Position numbers and translations under genes: made by a program | Part shown: positions 40,649-49,468 of the stretch, piece by piece | How the letters are laid out: each line of letters starts with the position of its first letter | Position numbering within the stretch: position 1 is the first letter of the stretch | The notes under the pieces: model-generated | What the model was told of the DNA's origin: nothing | What the model saw: the letters and a program-made list of their open reading frames with translations, nothing else | Databases searched by the model: none | Assembly (NCBI RefSeq): GCF_000364605.1 | Contig: NZ_KB822578.1 | Coordinates: 124,001 to 188,000, forward strand | DNA from: Nocardioides sp. Iso805N | GTDB lineage: Bacteria > Actinomycetota > Actinomycetes > Propionibacteriales > Nocardioidaceae | Direction: 5' to 3' | DNA length: 64,000 nucleotides

Positions 40649-41298
40649 GCGGCATCTCCGAGGGCATCTCCTGGCTCACCGACAGCGCGCACTGGCACGG
40701 CGACGACGGCTTCCCGCACCGGATCGCCCAGCACCTGGGCTACACCAGCCTGACCGTCGTGATCGCCTCGGCGATCGCGATCCCGCTGGGGCTGTGGATC
40801 GGCCACACCGGCCGGTTGCGTGGCCTGGCGATCGCGCTGACGGGTGCGCTGCGAGCGCTGCCGACCCTGGGGCTGCTGACGCTGGTGGTGATCTGGCGCG
40901 GCATCGGCCTGACGCCGCCGATCGTCGCGCTGGTCGTGCTCGCCATCCCGCCCCTGCTGGCTGGAGCGTACGCCGGACTCGAGTCGGTCGACCGCGCCAC
41001 CATCGACGCTGCCCGCGCGATCGGGATGAACGAGTGGCAGGTGCTGGGCAAGGTCGAGGTGCCGCTGGCGCTGCCCTTGATCATCGGCGGACTTCGGGCC
41101 GCCGTGCTGCAGGTGGTCGCCACGGCGACTGTCGCGGCGTACATCGGACTGGGTGGTCTCGGGCGCTACCTGATCGACGGGCTCGCGGTCCGGGATTATC
41201 CGCAGATGGTTGCGGGTTCCATCGTCATCGTGGTGCTCGCCCTCGTCCTCGACGGCATCTTCGCCGTCGTCCAACGCGCTCTCTCCATCCAACGATGA
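40645..41298 (+). CDS. opuCD: Osmoprotectant ABC transporter permease
   Basis: 217-residue second permease, about six helices, with ALRALPTLGLLTLVVIW and the EAA loop TIDAARAIGMNEWQVLGKVEVPLALPLIIGGLR. The start ATGA overlaps the first permease. The two permeases are paralogous but clearly different, as usual for OpuC systems. The symbol is by family convention. Confidence 0.92.
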   Translation: MSGISEGISWLTDSAHWHGDDGFPHRIAQHLGYTSLTVVIASAIAIPLGLWIGHTGRLRGLAIALTGALRALPTLGLLTLVVIWRGIGLTPPIVALVVLAIPPLLAGAYAGLESVDRATIDAARAIGMNEWQVLGKVEVPLALPLIIGGLRAAVLQVVATATVAAYIGLGGLGRYLIDGLAVRDYPQMVAGSIVIVVLALVLDGIFAVVQRALSIQR

Positions 41299-41312
41299 GT
41301 AAGGAACAAACC

Positions 41313-42260
41313 ATGAAGGTCACTCGACTGGTCGCTCTGGCCGCCGCCTCAGGACTCGCCCTGACCCTGGCCGCCTGCGGCAGCGACCCGACCAACACGT
41401 CGGCAGGATCAGGCTCGAAGGCGTCTGCTTCCTCCTCGGCGTCCGGCTCAACCACCCAGCCGATCGTGGTCGGCTCCGCCTCCTTCGGGGAGAGCGAGAT
41501 CCTTGCCGAGATCTATGCCCAGGCGCTCACGGCCAAGGGCTTCGATGCCTCCACCCACCTCGACATCGGCCAGCGTGAGGCCTACATCGGCGCGCTGAAG
41601 GACGGCTCGATCTCGCTGTTCCCGGAGTACACCGGCAACCTGCTGACCTACTTCGACCCCAAGGCCACCGCCACCGCGCCCGCGGACGTGGATGCCGCGT
41701 TGAAGGCGGCGCTGCCCGACACGTTGACGACCCTCACGCCCTCGGCGGCCGAGGACAAGGACTCCTACAACGTCACCGCCGACTTCGCCAAGAAGAACAA
41801 CCTGCACACGATCGCCGACCTCAAGGGTGTCTCCGGGCTCTCCCTGGCGGGCAACCCCGAGCTCAAGACCCGCTCGTACGGTGTGCCGGGCCTGGACAAG
41901 GTGTACGGCATCTCCGGCATCTCGTTCACCCCGATCAGCGACAGCGGCGGCCCCGCGACCGTGAAGGCCCTGACCTCGGGCAAGGTGGACGTCGCCGACA
42001 TCTACTCCACGACCCCGTCGATCTCGCAGAACCACCTGGTCACGCTCAGCGATCCGAAGAACCTGGTGGCTGCGCAGAACGTCGTCCCGCTGATCCGCAA
42101 GGACCACGACAGCGCCGATGTCGACGCCGTGCTCAACGCGGTCTCGGCCAAGCTGACCACTGCCTCGCTGCTCGAGCTCAACACGAAGTTCAACGGCCCG
42201 GACAAGCCGAAGGCCGCCGACGTGGCGGCGGACTGGCTCAAGGCGAACGGCCTGGCCTGA
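41313..42260 (+). CDS. opuCC: Osmoprotectant ABC transporter substrate-binding lipoprotein
   Basis: 315 residues: lipoprotein signal with lipobox LTLAAC (cysteine about residue 20), a serine-rich linker, then a type II binding domain with VGSASFGESEILAEIYAQAL, LFPEYTGNLLTYFD and FTPISDSGGPATVKALTSGKVDVADIYSTTPSI (split: DSGGPATVKAL, VDVADIYSTTPSI). These match OpuCC/ProX-type proteins for quaternary amines. ATG 41313 is chosen for AAGGAA at 7 bases and the complete signal peptide; ATG 41295 is in frame too. It ends the operon before a strong terminator. Confidence 0.93.
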   Translation: MKVTRLVALAAASGLALTLAACGSDPTNTSAGSGSKASASSSASGSTTQPIVVGSASFGESEILAEIYAQALTAKGFDASTHLDIGQREAYIGALKDGSISLFPEYTGNLLTYFDPKATATAPADVDAALKAALPDTLTTLTPSAAEDKDSYNVTADFAKKNNLHTIADLKGVSGLSLAGNPELKTRSYGVPGLDKVYGISGISFTPISDSGGPATVKALTSGKVDVADIYSTTPSISQNHLVTLSDPKNLVAAQNVVPLIRKDHDSADVDAVLNAVSAKLTTASLLELNTKFNGPDKPKAADVAADWLKANGLA

Positions 42261-42276
42261 TCCGCAGCCTGATCCG

Positions 42277-42326
42277 CAGCTGAGGCGGCCGGAGCGGTCA
42301 CGCTCCGGCCGCCTCAGCTGTTTTTT
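42277..42326 (+). terminator. Rho-independent terminator of the opuC operon
   Basis: Exact 20-bp arms (42277-42296 and 42301-42320) with a GTCA loop, followed by TTTTTT. The strongest terminator in the window. Confidence 0.96.
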
Positions 42327-42484
42327 GAGACCGATATCGCCGAAATCCGGACGCTCGCTGTCCACAGAGCCGGCTCGGGGAGGGATATCCCCAGGCTGAG
42401 CGACGACGACGGCTTCGTGTCGGTGGTGCTCGGCAGGCTCGCAGGTGCAGCGCCTGCTGCTGAACCTGACAAGGAGCCAGAGAA

Positions 42485-43057
42485 ATGAACGAGTCCTACA
42501 TCACCGTGCACGGCTACGTGGTCGCCACGCCCGTCGTACGCACGGTCGGAGAGCACTCCGTCGCCAACTTCCGCATCGGCGTCACGCCCCGCAAGCTCGA
42601 ACGATCCTCGGGGGAGTGGCGCGACGCAGAGACCCAGTGGTACTCGGTGAGTGCCTGGCGCGCACTGGGGGACAACGTCGCCCGCTCGCTGCGCAAGGGC
42701 GACCCGGTGATCGTGCAGGGGCGGCTCAGCGCCCGCACCTGGGTCAATGCCAACCGCGCCGAGGTGGTGGCCCACGAGATCGAGGCCGCGGTCGTCGGGC
42801 ACGACCTGCGGCGCGGCTTCAGCACCTTCGCCAAGACCGCCTCGGCAGCCGCCACCGGCTCGGAGGTGCCCCAGGACGACACGTACGACGAGGCCAGCCA
42901 GCCGGCTCCGCTGACACCCGCTGACCTGGAGAACCTCATCGACGGCGCCGGTCGGTCCTCCGACGTCCAGCCCGATGCCGTGCCGGTCGAGTCGGCGCGG
43001 AGCTCCGACTGGAACCCGCCGCTCGCGGACGCCCCGGGCTGGGCCGGAGCCGCCTGA
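42485..43057 (+). CDS. ssb: Single-stranded DNA-binding protein paralogue
   Basis: 190 residues with an OB fold: MNESYITVHGYVVATPVVR, VANFRIGVTPRK, TQWYSVSAWRALGDNVARSLRKGDPVIVQGRL (W.SV.AWR.LGDNVA.SL.KGD.V.V.GRL). The C-terminal third is polar and disordered and ends NPPLADAPGWAGAA, without the acidic DDDIPF-type tip that recruits replication partners in the housekeeping SSB. It is therefore likely a secondary paralogue. AAGGAGCC lies before the ATG. The housekeeping SSB is expected elsewhere, with rpsF and rpsR. Confidence 0.88.
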   Translation: MNESYITVHGYVVATPVVRTVGEHSVANFRIGVTPRKLERSSGEWRDAETQWYSVSAWRALGDNVARSLRKGDPVIVQGRLSARTWVNANRAEVVAHEIEAAVVGHDLRRGFSTFAKTASAAATGSEVPQDDTYDEASQPAPLTPADLENLIDGAGRSSDVQPDAVPVESARSSDWNPPLADAPGWAGAA

Positions 43058-43072
43058 GCAGTCGCACCGGTC

Positions 43073-43096
43073 GGGGGCTGTCCGACGGCAGCCCCC
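43073..43096 (+). terminator. Hairpin after the ssb paralogue
   Basis: GGGGGCTG and CAGCCCCC form an 8-bp stem with an 8-base loop; no T-run follows. Confidence 0.4.
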
Positions 43097-43123
43097 AATC
43101 GGGTCTCGGCGGCCGATTCCAAC

Positions 43124-43129
43124 TAACCT
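43124..43129 (+). promoter_or_regulatory. -10 hexamer TAACCT for ettA
   Basis: TAACCT lies 6 bases before ATG 43136; leaderless arrangement. Confidence 0.55.
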
Positions 43130-43135
43130 AGCCGC

Positions 43136-44818
<1,683 letters not shown>

Positions 44819-44873
44819 CCCTGAGCGTTGGCGCTCGGCGTTCGGGCTCGCCGGTTGAGGTCCAGACAATGAT

Positions 44874-44916
44874 CCGGCGGTGGCCGGGGCCGCAGATTGC
44901 CCCGGACCACCGCCGG
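44874..44916. terminator. Bidirectional hairpin between ettA and the ScyD-like gene
   Basis: Arms of 17 bp (CCGGCGGTGG plus CCGGGGC) pair with 44899-44916 with one bulged A and an 8-base loop, between convergent genes. Confidence 0.7.
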
Positions 44917-44935
44917 ACCTGTCATGTGGGACCGC

Positions 44936-46249
44936 TCAGCGGCCGTACCTGATCAACTGACCCGCCGGCGTGGTGGTGTTGCCGTGCGGATCCTCGGGCG
45001 TGCCGGAGAGCACGTCGCTGGTGAAGTACAGCCCACGGGGTGTCCACTCGACCTCACCCGGCGAGGGTGTGGAGATGACGTCGGTGACCTTGGCGCCCCA
45101 CCGGCCTAGCGTCACCTTCGAGATCGTGTCGCCGAAGAGCTGGGCGACGTACAGGCTCCCGTTCGGAGCCACCGCGAGTCCGGTCGGACTCGACAGACCG
45201 GTCACGACCTGGCGCGCCTGGCCGTTGTGGCCGTGGTGCCCCTTGCCTTGGTGGCTTCCGGGGTGGAGCCGGAAGTTGCCGTGGTAGGCCGCGTTCGCGC
45301 TGATCGAGAAGACACTGCCGCGTGCACCAGACTGCGGGCCCTCGGGACCGCCCGGCAGGCTGGTGACGTAGACGGTGCCGTTGCTCCCCACCTCGACGTC
45401 GGTCGGGACCGGCTCGAAGTAGTAGGTCAGCCCGACGAAGCAGGGATCGAGCCCCAACCCGGTCGCTGTCGCCGAGTCGATCGTCATCGGGATGCCCGGC
45501 AGGGTGGCGACCGTCCTGATCTGGCCACGCGGCGAGACGAGGAACACCGCGTTCGCGCCCGCGTCGGCCACATAGGTCCAGCCGTTGCTCAGCACGTAGG
45601 TGGCGTAGGGGTGCGAGTCCACCATGCCCGTGTAGGTCGCCGGTCCGTTGTCCGCTGTGTCCCACTTGGCCAGGCACGCTGCCGTGGCCGGGTCGGACAT
45701 GTCGGCGTCGCGGAATCCGTACGTCGTGCCTTGGTCCGGATTGTTCGCTGCCTCGTAGGCGTGGATGTCGGCGATGGTGCGGACGTTCCCCGACGGGGTG
45801 AGCACCTTCAGCCAGCTGTCGACGTTCTCGCCCTCGCCGACGCTCTGGGTGACGGTGAAGACGACGTACCGACCGGCCACCGAGAGGCCCCCGACCTCAT
45901 AGCCGTTCGGATCGGTGTAGACGGTCGTCTTGGTGCCGTTGCGGCTGATCCGATCGATCTTGCCGGCGAAGTTCTCCGAGACGTAGGCGGTGCCGCCGGG
46001 GGTGACCGCAGCACGCAACGGCGAGAGCAGACCGCTGGCCAGCACATGCTTGGTCGCCGCCTTCTGGTGGTGACCGCGGTGTCCCCGCTTGTCGTGGTTG
46101 ACCTGCTTGCCGTGCTGGCTCTTGGCGTGCACGGCCTGCTGGTTGTGCTGTGAACCCTGGTGGGCGGAAGCCGCTGGTACGGCGATCAACGAGGCTGCCG
46201 CGAGCGCGATGACCGCAGCGGCAGTGGTGAGTCTGGGAATGTTCGACAT
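44936..46249 (-). CDS. ScyD/ScyE-like secreted beta-propeller protein
   Basis: 437 residues with a Sec signal peptide (TTAAAVIALAAASLIAVPAASAH, cleavage after ASA near residue 29). The mature N-terminus is rich in His, Gln and Lys (residues about 30-67) and a second His/Gly-rich stretch lies near residue 350, so metal binding is possible. The rest repeats propeller blades such as PLRAAVTPGGTAYVSENFAGKIDRI, PTDVEVGSNGTVYVTSLPGG and SPTGLAVAPNGSLYVAQLFGDTISKV, as in the ScyD/ScyE family. GGAGG serves as the ribosome binding site. Its exported function is unknown. Confidence 0.82.
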   Translation of the reverse strand: MSNIPRLTTAAAVIALAAASLIAVPAASAHQGSQHNQQAVHAKSQHGKQVNHDKRGHRGHHQKAATKHVLASGLLSPLRAAVTPGGTAYVSENFAGKIDRISRNGTKTTVYTDPNGYEVGGLSVAGRYVVFTVTQSVGEGENVDSWLKVLTPSGNVRTIADIHAYEAANNPDQGTTYGFRDADMSDPATAACLAKWDTADNGPATYTGMVDSHPYATYVLSNGWTYVADAGANAVFLVSPRGQIRTVATLPGIPMTIDSATATGLGLDPCFVGLTYYFEPVPTDVEVGSNGTVYVTSLPGGPEGPQSGARGSVFSISANAAYHGNFRLHPGSHQGKGHHGHNGQARQVVTGLSSPTGLAVAPNGSLYVAQLFGDTISKVTLGRWGAKVTDVISTPSPGEVEWTPRGLYFTSDVLSGTPEDPHGNTTTPAGQLIRYGR

Positions 46250-46356
46250 GCTCTGCCTCCTTGCAGAAGATGACTCACTCCAGACGCTCCATCAGCGGGC
46301 GCGGACCGGAAATCCCCCGACATGGGTATTCGACAGATGCGGGCGGGGGTATGGCC

Positions 46357-46836
46357 TCAGCGGATCTCGATGTCCGGCCGGTCTCCGATGAGGTGGTCGG
46401 TAACCGTGTTCATCACCCGGCCGAGCGCTGCGAAGTCGTCCGCGGAGACCAAGTCCACCAGGTTCTCCCGTACGCCGCCGACGTGCAGCGGGGCAGCCTC
46501 GCGCAGCACCTGCCAGCCGCGCTCGGTGAGGACCGCGTCGACGCCCCGCCCGTCGACCTGCGACGTACGCCGCTCGACCAGCTGGGCCTTCTCCATCCGC
46601 GCGATGGTGTGGGTCACCCGTGACCGGGAGTGCCCCAGGGCGCTGGCCAGCTGCGCCATCCGCAGGGTCCCCTCGGCCTCGGAGAGACGCACCATGATCT
46701 CGTACTCGGCCAGCGACAGGTCGAACCTCCGGCGCAGGTCGTCGTCGAGGCGGTCGACGAGCAGCGTCATGCCGATCACGAGTCCGCGCCAGGACCGCTG
46801 TTGGGTGGCGTCGAGCCAGCGCGTCTCCTCGGTCAT
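46357..46836 (-). CDS. MarR family transcriptional regulator
   Basis: 159-residue winged-helix protein: LSLAEYEIMVRLSEAEGTLRMAQLASALGHSRSRVTHTIARMEKAQLVERRTSQVDGRGVDAVLTERG (HTH MAQLASALGHSRSRVTHTIARME, wing QVDGRGV). Long N- and C-terminal helices form the dimer. ATG 46836 has TAGGAT 6 bases upstream. It sits between a thiolase gene, isolated from it by a large hairpin, and the ScyD-like gene. Its target is unknown. Confidence 0.9.
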   Translation of the reverse strand: MTEETRWLDATQQRSWRGLVIGMTLLVDRLDDDLRRRFDLSLAEYEIMVRLSEAEGTLRMAQLASALGHSRSRVTHTIARMEKAQLVERRTSQVDGRGVDAVLTERGWQVLREAAPLHVGGVRENLVDLVSADDFAALGRVMNTVTDHLIGDRPDIEIR

Positions 46837-46842
46837 GTGCTG

Positions 46843-46848
46843 ATCCTA
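46843..46848 (-). promoter_or_regulatory. -10 hexamer TAGGAT for the MarR gene
   Basis: TAGGAT lies 6 bases before ATG 46836, between the gene and the nested hairpin upstream. Confidence 0.55.
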
Positions 46849-46854
46849 GGAGAT

Positions 46855-46928
46855 GTTGAATCGTGGAAGTATCAGGTCCGAGTCCGGAGTGCCCTCCGGA
46901 CTCGGACCTGCAAGATCCACGAATCAAC
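46855..46928 (-). terminator. Nested hairpin at the thiolase 3' end
   Basis: An inner stem with exact 17-bp arms (46873-46889 and 46894-46910, loop TGCC) is enclosed by 13-bp outer arms with one mismatch (46855-46867 and 46916-46928). The right outer arm contains the thiolase stop codon. It terminates the thiolase transcript upstream of the MarR promoter. Confidence 0.75.
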
Positions 46929-48147
46929 AGCGCTCGAGGATGAGGGCCATGCCCATGCCGCCGCCGACACACATGGTGATCAGGCCGGTGGTCTTGTCGT
47001 GCCAGTCCAGGCTGTTGAGCATGGTGTTCTGCAGCCGGGCACCGGTCATGCCGAAGGGGTGACCGACGGCGATCGCGCCGCCGTTGACGTTGAGCTTCTC
47101 GTTGTCGAAGGGGTCGACGCCGAGCTCACGGGCCGAGGGGATCACCTGGGCGGCGAAGGCCTCGTTGATCTCGACCAGGTCGATGTCGTCGATGCTCATC
47201 CCGGCCGACGCGAGCGCGCGCCGGGACGCCTCGACCGGACCGAGGCCCATGATCTCGGGGGAGAGGCCGGAGACGCCGGTGGCCACGATCCGGGCGAGCG
47301 GTGTGAGACCCAGCTCGGCGGCGCGGGTGTCGGACATGATCACGACGGCGGCGGCGCCGTCGTTGAGGGGGCAGCAGTTGCCCGCGGTGACGGTGCCGTC
47401 GGGGCGGAAGACCGGCTGCAGCCCGGCCAGCGCCTCCAGGGTGACGCCGGCGCGCGGGCCGTCGTCGGAGGCGACCACTGTGCCGTCGGTGAGCGTCACG
47501 GGGGTGATCTCGCGGGCCCAGAAGCCGTCGGCGATCCCCTTCTCGGTGAGGTTCTGCGAGCGCACCGCGAACTCGTCCTGCTCGGCGCGGGTGACGCCCT
47601 TGAGCTGGGCGACGTTCTCGGCGGTCTGACCCATCGCGATGTAGACATCCGGCAGCGCGCCGTCCTGGCGCGGGTCGTGCCAGACCTGGCCGCCGGCGGC
47701 GTAGGTCTTGGTCCGCTCCTTGGCCTCCTCGAAGAGAGGGTTGTGGGTGTTGGGGATGTGGTCCGAGGTGCCGAAGGCGAATCGTGAGACGGCCTCGACG
47801 CCGGCCGAGACGTAGACGTCGCCCTCGCCGGCCTTGATCGCGTGGAACGCCATCCGGGTGGTCTGCACCGAGGACGAGCAGTAGCGCGTGATCGTCGTAC
47901 CGGGGACGTTGTCGTAGCCCAGCAGGACCGGGACGTTGCGGCCCATGTTGCTGCCGGACTCGCCGCCGGGCAGACCGCAGCCGAGCAGGTAGTCATCGAT
48001 GGTGTTCGGATCAAGAGCCGGAATCTTGTCCAACGCCGCCCGGGTGACCAGCGCGGCCAGGTCGTCGGGCCGGAAGTCCTTGAGGGACCCCTTGTTGGCT
48101 CGGCCGATCGGCGAACGGGTGGCCGAAACGATGACTGCCTCAGGCAT
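46924..48147 (-). CDS. fadA: Acetyl-CoA C-acyltransferase (thiolase)
   Basis: 407-residue cytoplasmic thiolase that cleaves 3-ketoacyl-CoA in beta-oxidation or condenses acetyl-CoA. The acyl-binding C90 is in TRYCSSSVQT, the catalytic histidine in GGAIAVGHPFGMTGAR, and the second cysteine in ITMCVGGGMGMALI. Start MPEAVIVSATRSPIGRANKG is typical. GGAGAG precedes the ATG. A TACTCGCGAGTA palindrome overlies the promoter. It is divergent from a double-hotdog thioesterase gene, which may share regulation. No other beta-oxidation gene is adjacent. Confidence 0.94.
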   Translation of the reverse strand: MPEAVIVSATRSPIGRANKGSLKDFRPDDLAALVTRAALDKIPALDPNTIDDYLLGCGLPGGESGSNMGRNVPVLLGYDNVPGTTITRYCSSSVQTTRMAFHAIKAGEGDVYVSAGVEAVSRFAFGTSDHIPNTHNPLFEEAKERTKTYAAGGQVWHDPRQDGALPDVYIAMGQTAENVAQLKGVTRAEQDEFAVRSQNLTEKGIADGFWAREITPVTLTDGTVVASDDGPRAGVTLEALAGLQPVFRPDGTVTAGNCCPLNDGAAAVVIMSDTRAAELGLTPLARIVATGVSGLSPEIMGLGPVEASRRALASAGMSIDDIDLVEINEAFAAQVIPSARELGVDPFDNEKLNVNGGAIAVGHPFGMTGARLQNTMLNSLDWHDKTTGLITMCVGGGMGMALILERC

Positions 48148-48160
48148 GACACTCTCCAGT

Positions 48161-48172
48161 TACTCGCGAGTA
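48161..48172. promoter_or_regulatory. Palindrome TACTCGCGAGTA at the thiolase promoter
   Basis: Exact 12-bp palindrome 14 bases before the thiolase start, overlapping a possible -10 (CATACT on the minus strand), in the divergent thiolase/thioesterase promoter region. Form and position suit a TetR-type repressor of acyl-CoA metabolism. Confidence 0.6.
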
Positions 48173-48241
48173 TGAAACAGGTTCCAGAGACCATAGTGCC
48201 CGCCTGTCGAGTACGACGACAGAGGGCGGCCGGCCGTTTGG

Positions 48242-48247
48242 CAGGAT
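48242..48247 (+). promoter_or_regulatory. Possible -10 hexamer CAGGAT for the thioesterase gene
   Basis: CAGGAT lies 6 bases before the GTG at 48254; the first base departs from TAnnnT. Confidence 0.4.
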
Positions 48248-48253
48248 CAAGGT

Positions 48254-49159
48254 GTGCGACATCGTTACGAGTGCCCCATGCGCTGGGCCGATCTGGACAT
48301 GCTCGGTCACGTCAACAACGTCGTCTACGCCGACTACCTGCAGGAGGCCCGGGTCGACATGCTGCGGGTCCATGCCCGCAGCCCGCACACCGACGGTCTT
48401 GCCGAGGGTCTGCTGGTGGTCAACCACCAGATCACCTACCTCGAGCCGCTGCACTTCGACCACGACCCGGTCTTCGTCGACGTCTGGGTCACCGAGATCC
48501 GGGCGGCTTCCTTCACGCTGGCCTACGAGGTCTACCGCGAGCACTCCTCGGACCACGGCGACCAGCGCACCGTGTACGTGCGCGCCTCGACCCTGCTCAC
48601 GCCGTACGTCTTCGAGCATCGCTCACCCCGCCGGATCACCGCCGAGGAGCGCACGGCGCTCGAGGTCTACCTGCACCCCGAGGACGTGCTGCACCCGCAT
48701 GCCGTCGAGGTAAGCGAGGCCAGGCACAGCGAGCTCGGGCACTACCCGGTCAAGGTGCGCTTCTCCGACGTGGACGTCTACGGGCACGTCAACAACGTGA
48801 AGTACTTCGAGTACTTCCAGGAGAGCCGGATCGCGATGATGGCCAAGCTGGTCGAGGAGTTCAGGCTCGTTGATCGGCCGGGCGTCGTGGTTGCTCAGGC
48901 CGAGGTGACCTATCGCGCGCCGATCGTGCTCCGACCCGCGCCGTACGACATCTACACCTGGGTGGCGCGGCTGGGCTCCAAGTCCATGGTCTTCGACAGC
49001 GAGATCGTCGACAACGACGTCGACATCGCCGGTGGGGAGAAGCCGGTCGTGCTCAGCCGCAGCCGGATCGTGCTGGTCTTCTTCGACGTCGCCAGCGGCC
49101 GCTCGATCACGCCGCCGGATGACTTCCGCACCGCGCTGGAGTCGTTGACCCGCTCCTGA
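48254..49159 (+). CDS. Double-hotdog acyl-CoA thioesterase
   Basis: 301 residues containing two 4HBT hotdog domains in tandem. Domain 1 has MRWADLDMLGHVNNVVYADYLQEARVD and domain 2 has VRFSDVDVYGHVNNVKYFEYFQESRI; in each, D and the GHVNN..Y pattern mark the YbgC/FadM-type active site. It probably hydrolyses acyl-CoA esters in the cytoplasm. It is transcribed divergently from a thiolase across a 106-base region, consistent with lipid metabolism. Confidence 0.88.
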   Translation: MRHRYECPMRWADLDMLGHVNNVVYADYLQEARVDMLRVHARSPHTDGLAEGLLVVNHQITYLEPLHFDHDPVFVDVWVTEIRAASFTLAYEVYREHSSDHGDQRTVYVRASTLLTPYVFEHRSPRRITAEERTALEVYLHPEDVLHPHAVEVSEARHSELGHYPVKVRFSDVDVYGHVNNVKYFEYFQESRIAMMAKLVEEFRLVDRPGVVVAQAEVTYRAPIVLRPAPYDIYTWVARLGSKSMVFDSEIVDNDVDIAGGEKPVVLSRSRIVLVFFDVASGRSITPPDDFRTALESLTRS

Positions 49160-49172
49160 CGACGGCGCCCGG

Positions 49173-49221
49173 TCAAGGATGCGTCAGTCCCGTCGCGCGC
49201 ATCGTCAAGGAAGCATCAAGG
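49173..49221 (+). promoter_or_regulatory. 11-bp-periodic direct repeats upstream of the kdp operon
   Basis: TCAAGG at 49205 and 49216 and TCAAGG/TCAG at 49173 and 49184 repeat with an 11-base period. Such direct repeats are bound by OmpR-family regulators; KdpE is the likely binder. The last pair ends 28 bases before the -10 hexamer, just upstream of the -35 position, suited to activation. Confidence 0.6.
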
Positions 49222-49248
49222 CGCCACCGCACGCCCCATCTGCGCCAC

Positions 49249-49254
49249 TAGACC
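49249..49254 (+). promoter_or_regulatory. -10 hexamer TAGACC for the kdp operon
   Basis: TAGACC lies 7 bases before GTG 49262; leaderless arrangement with a final base off consensus. Confidence 0.45.
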
Positions 49255-49261
49255 TGGAGTC

Positions 49262-49468
49262 GTGTCCGACTTCGTCTATCTGGCGCTGACCCTGCTCTGC
49301 TTCGCGGGTCTCGCCCTCCTCGTCGGGATCATCGACTCCCGTCTCGAGCCCGATCCCCACCACGACCCGACCGACCTCGACGCCGATGAGCCCCAGGCCG
49401 ATGAGCCCCGGGCCGACGAGTCCCAGGCCGATGAGGCCACCGACCTGTCCGGGGCGGTGCGCCGATGA
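49262..49468 (+). CDS. Small membrane protein in the KdpF position
   Basis: 68 residues: one membrane helix (FVYLALTLLCFAGLALLVGII) and an acidic tail made of the repeated unit ADEPQ/ADEPR/ADESQ/ADEA. It overlaps kdpA by ATGA and opens the operon, exactly where KdpF (about 29 residues, one helix) is found in other bacteria. The sequence beyond the helix is unlike KdpF and more than doubles its length. Probably a KdpF equivalent that stabilises the complex; the acidic tail is new to me. Confidence 0.72.
   Translation: MSDFVYLALTLLCFAGLALLVGIIDSRLEPDPHHDPTDLDADEPQADEPRADESQADEATDLSGAVRR
49382..49436 (+). repeat. 15-bp tandem repeat in the KdpF-position gene
   Basis: About 3.7 copies of a unit close to GCCGATGAGCCCCAG encode the acidic repeats of the protein tail. 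Confidence 0.7.

Noticed and set aside
42485..43057. Housekeeping ssb assignment
   Set aside because: Lacks the acidic C-terminal tip and the rpsF/rpsR neighbourhood; called a paralogue instead.
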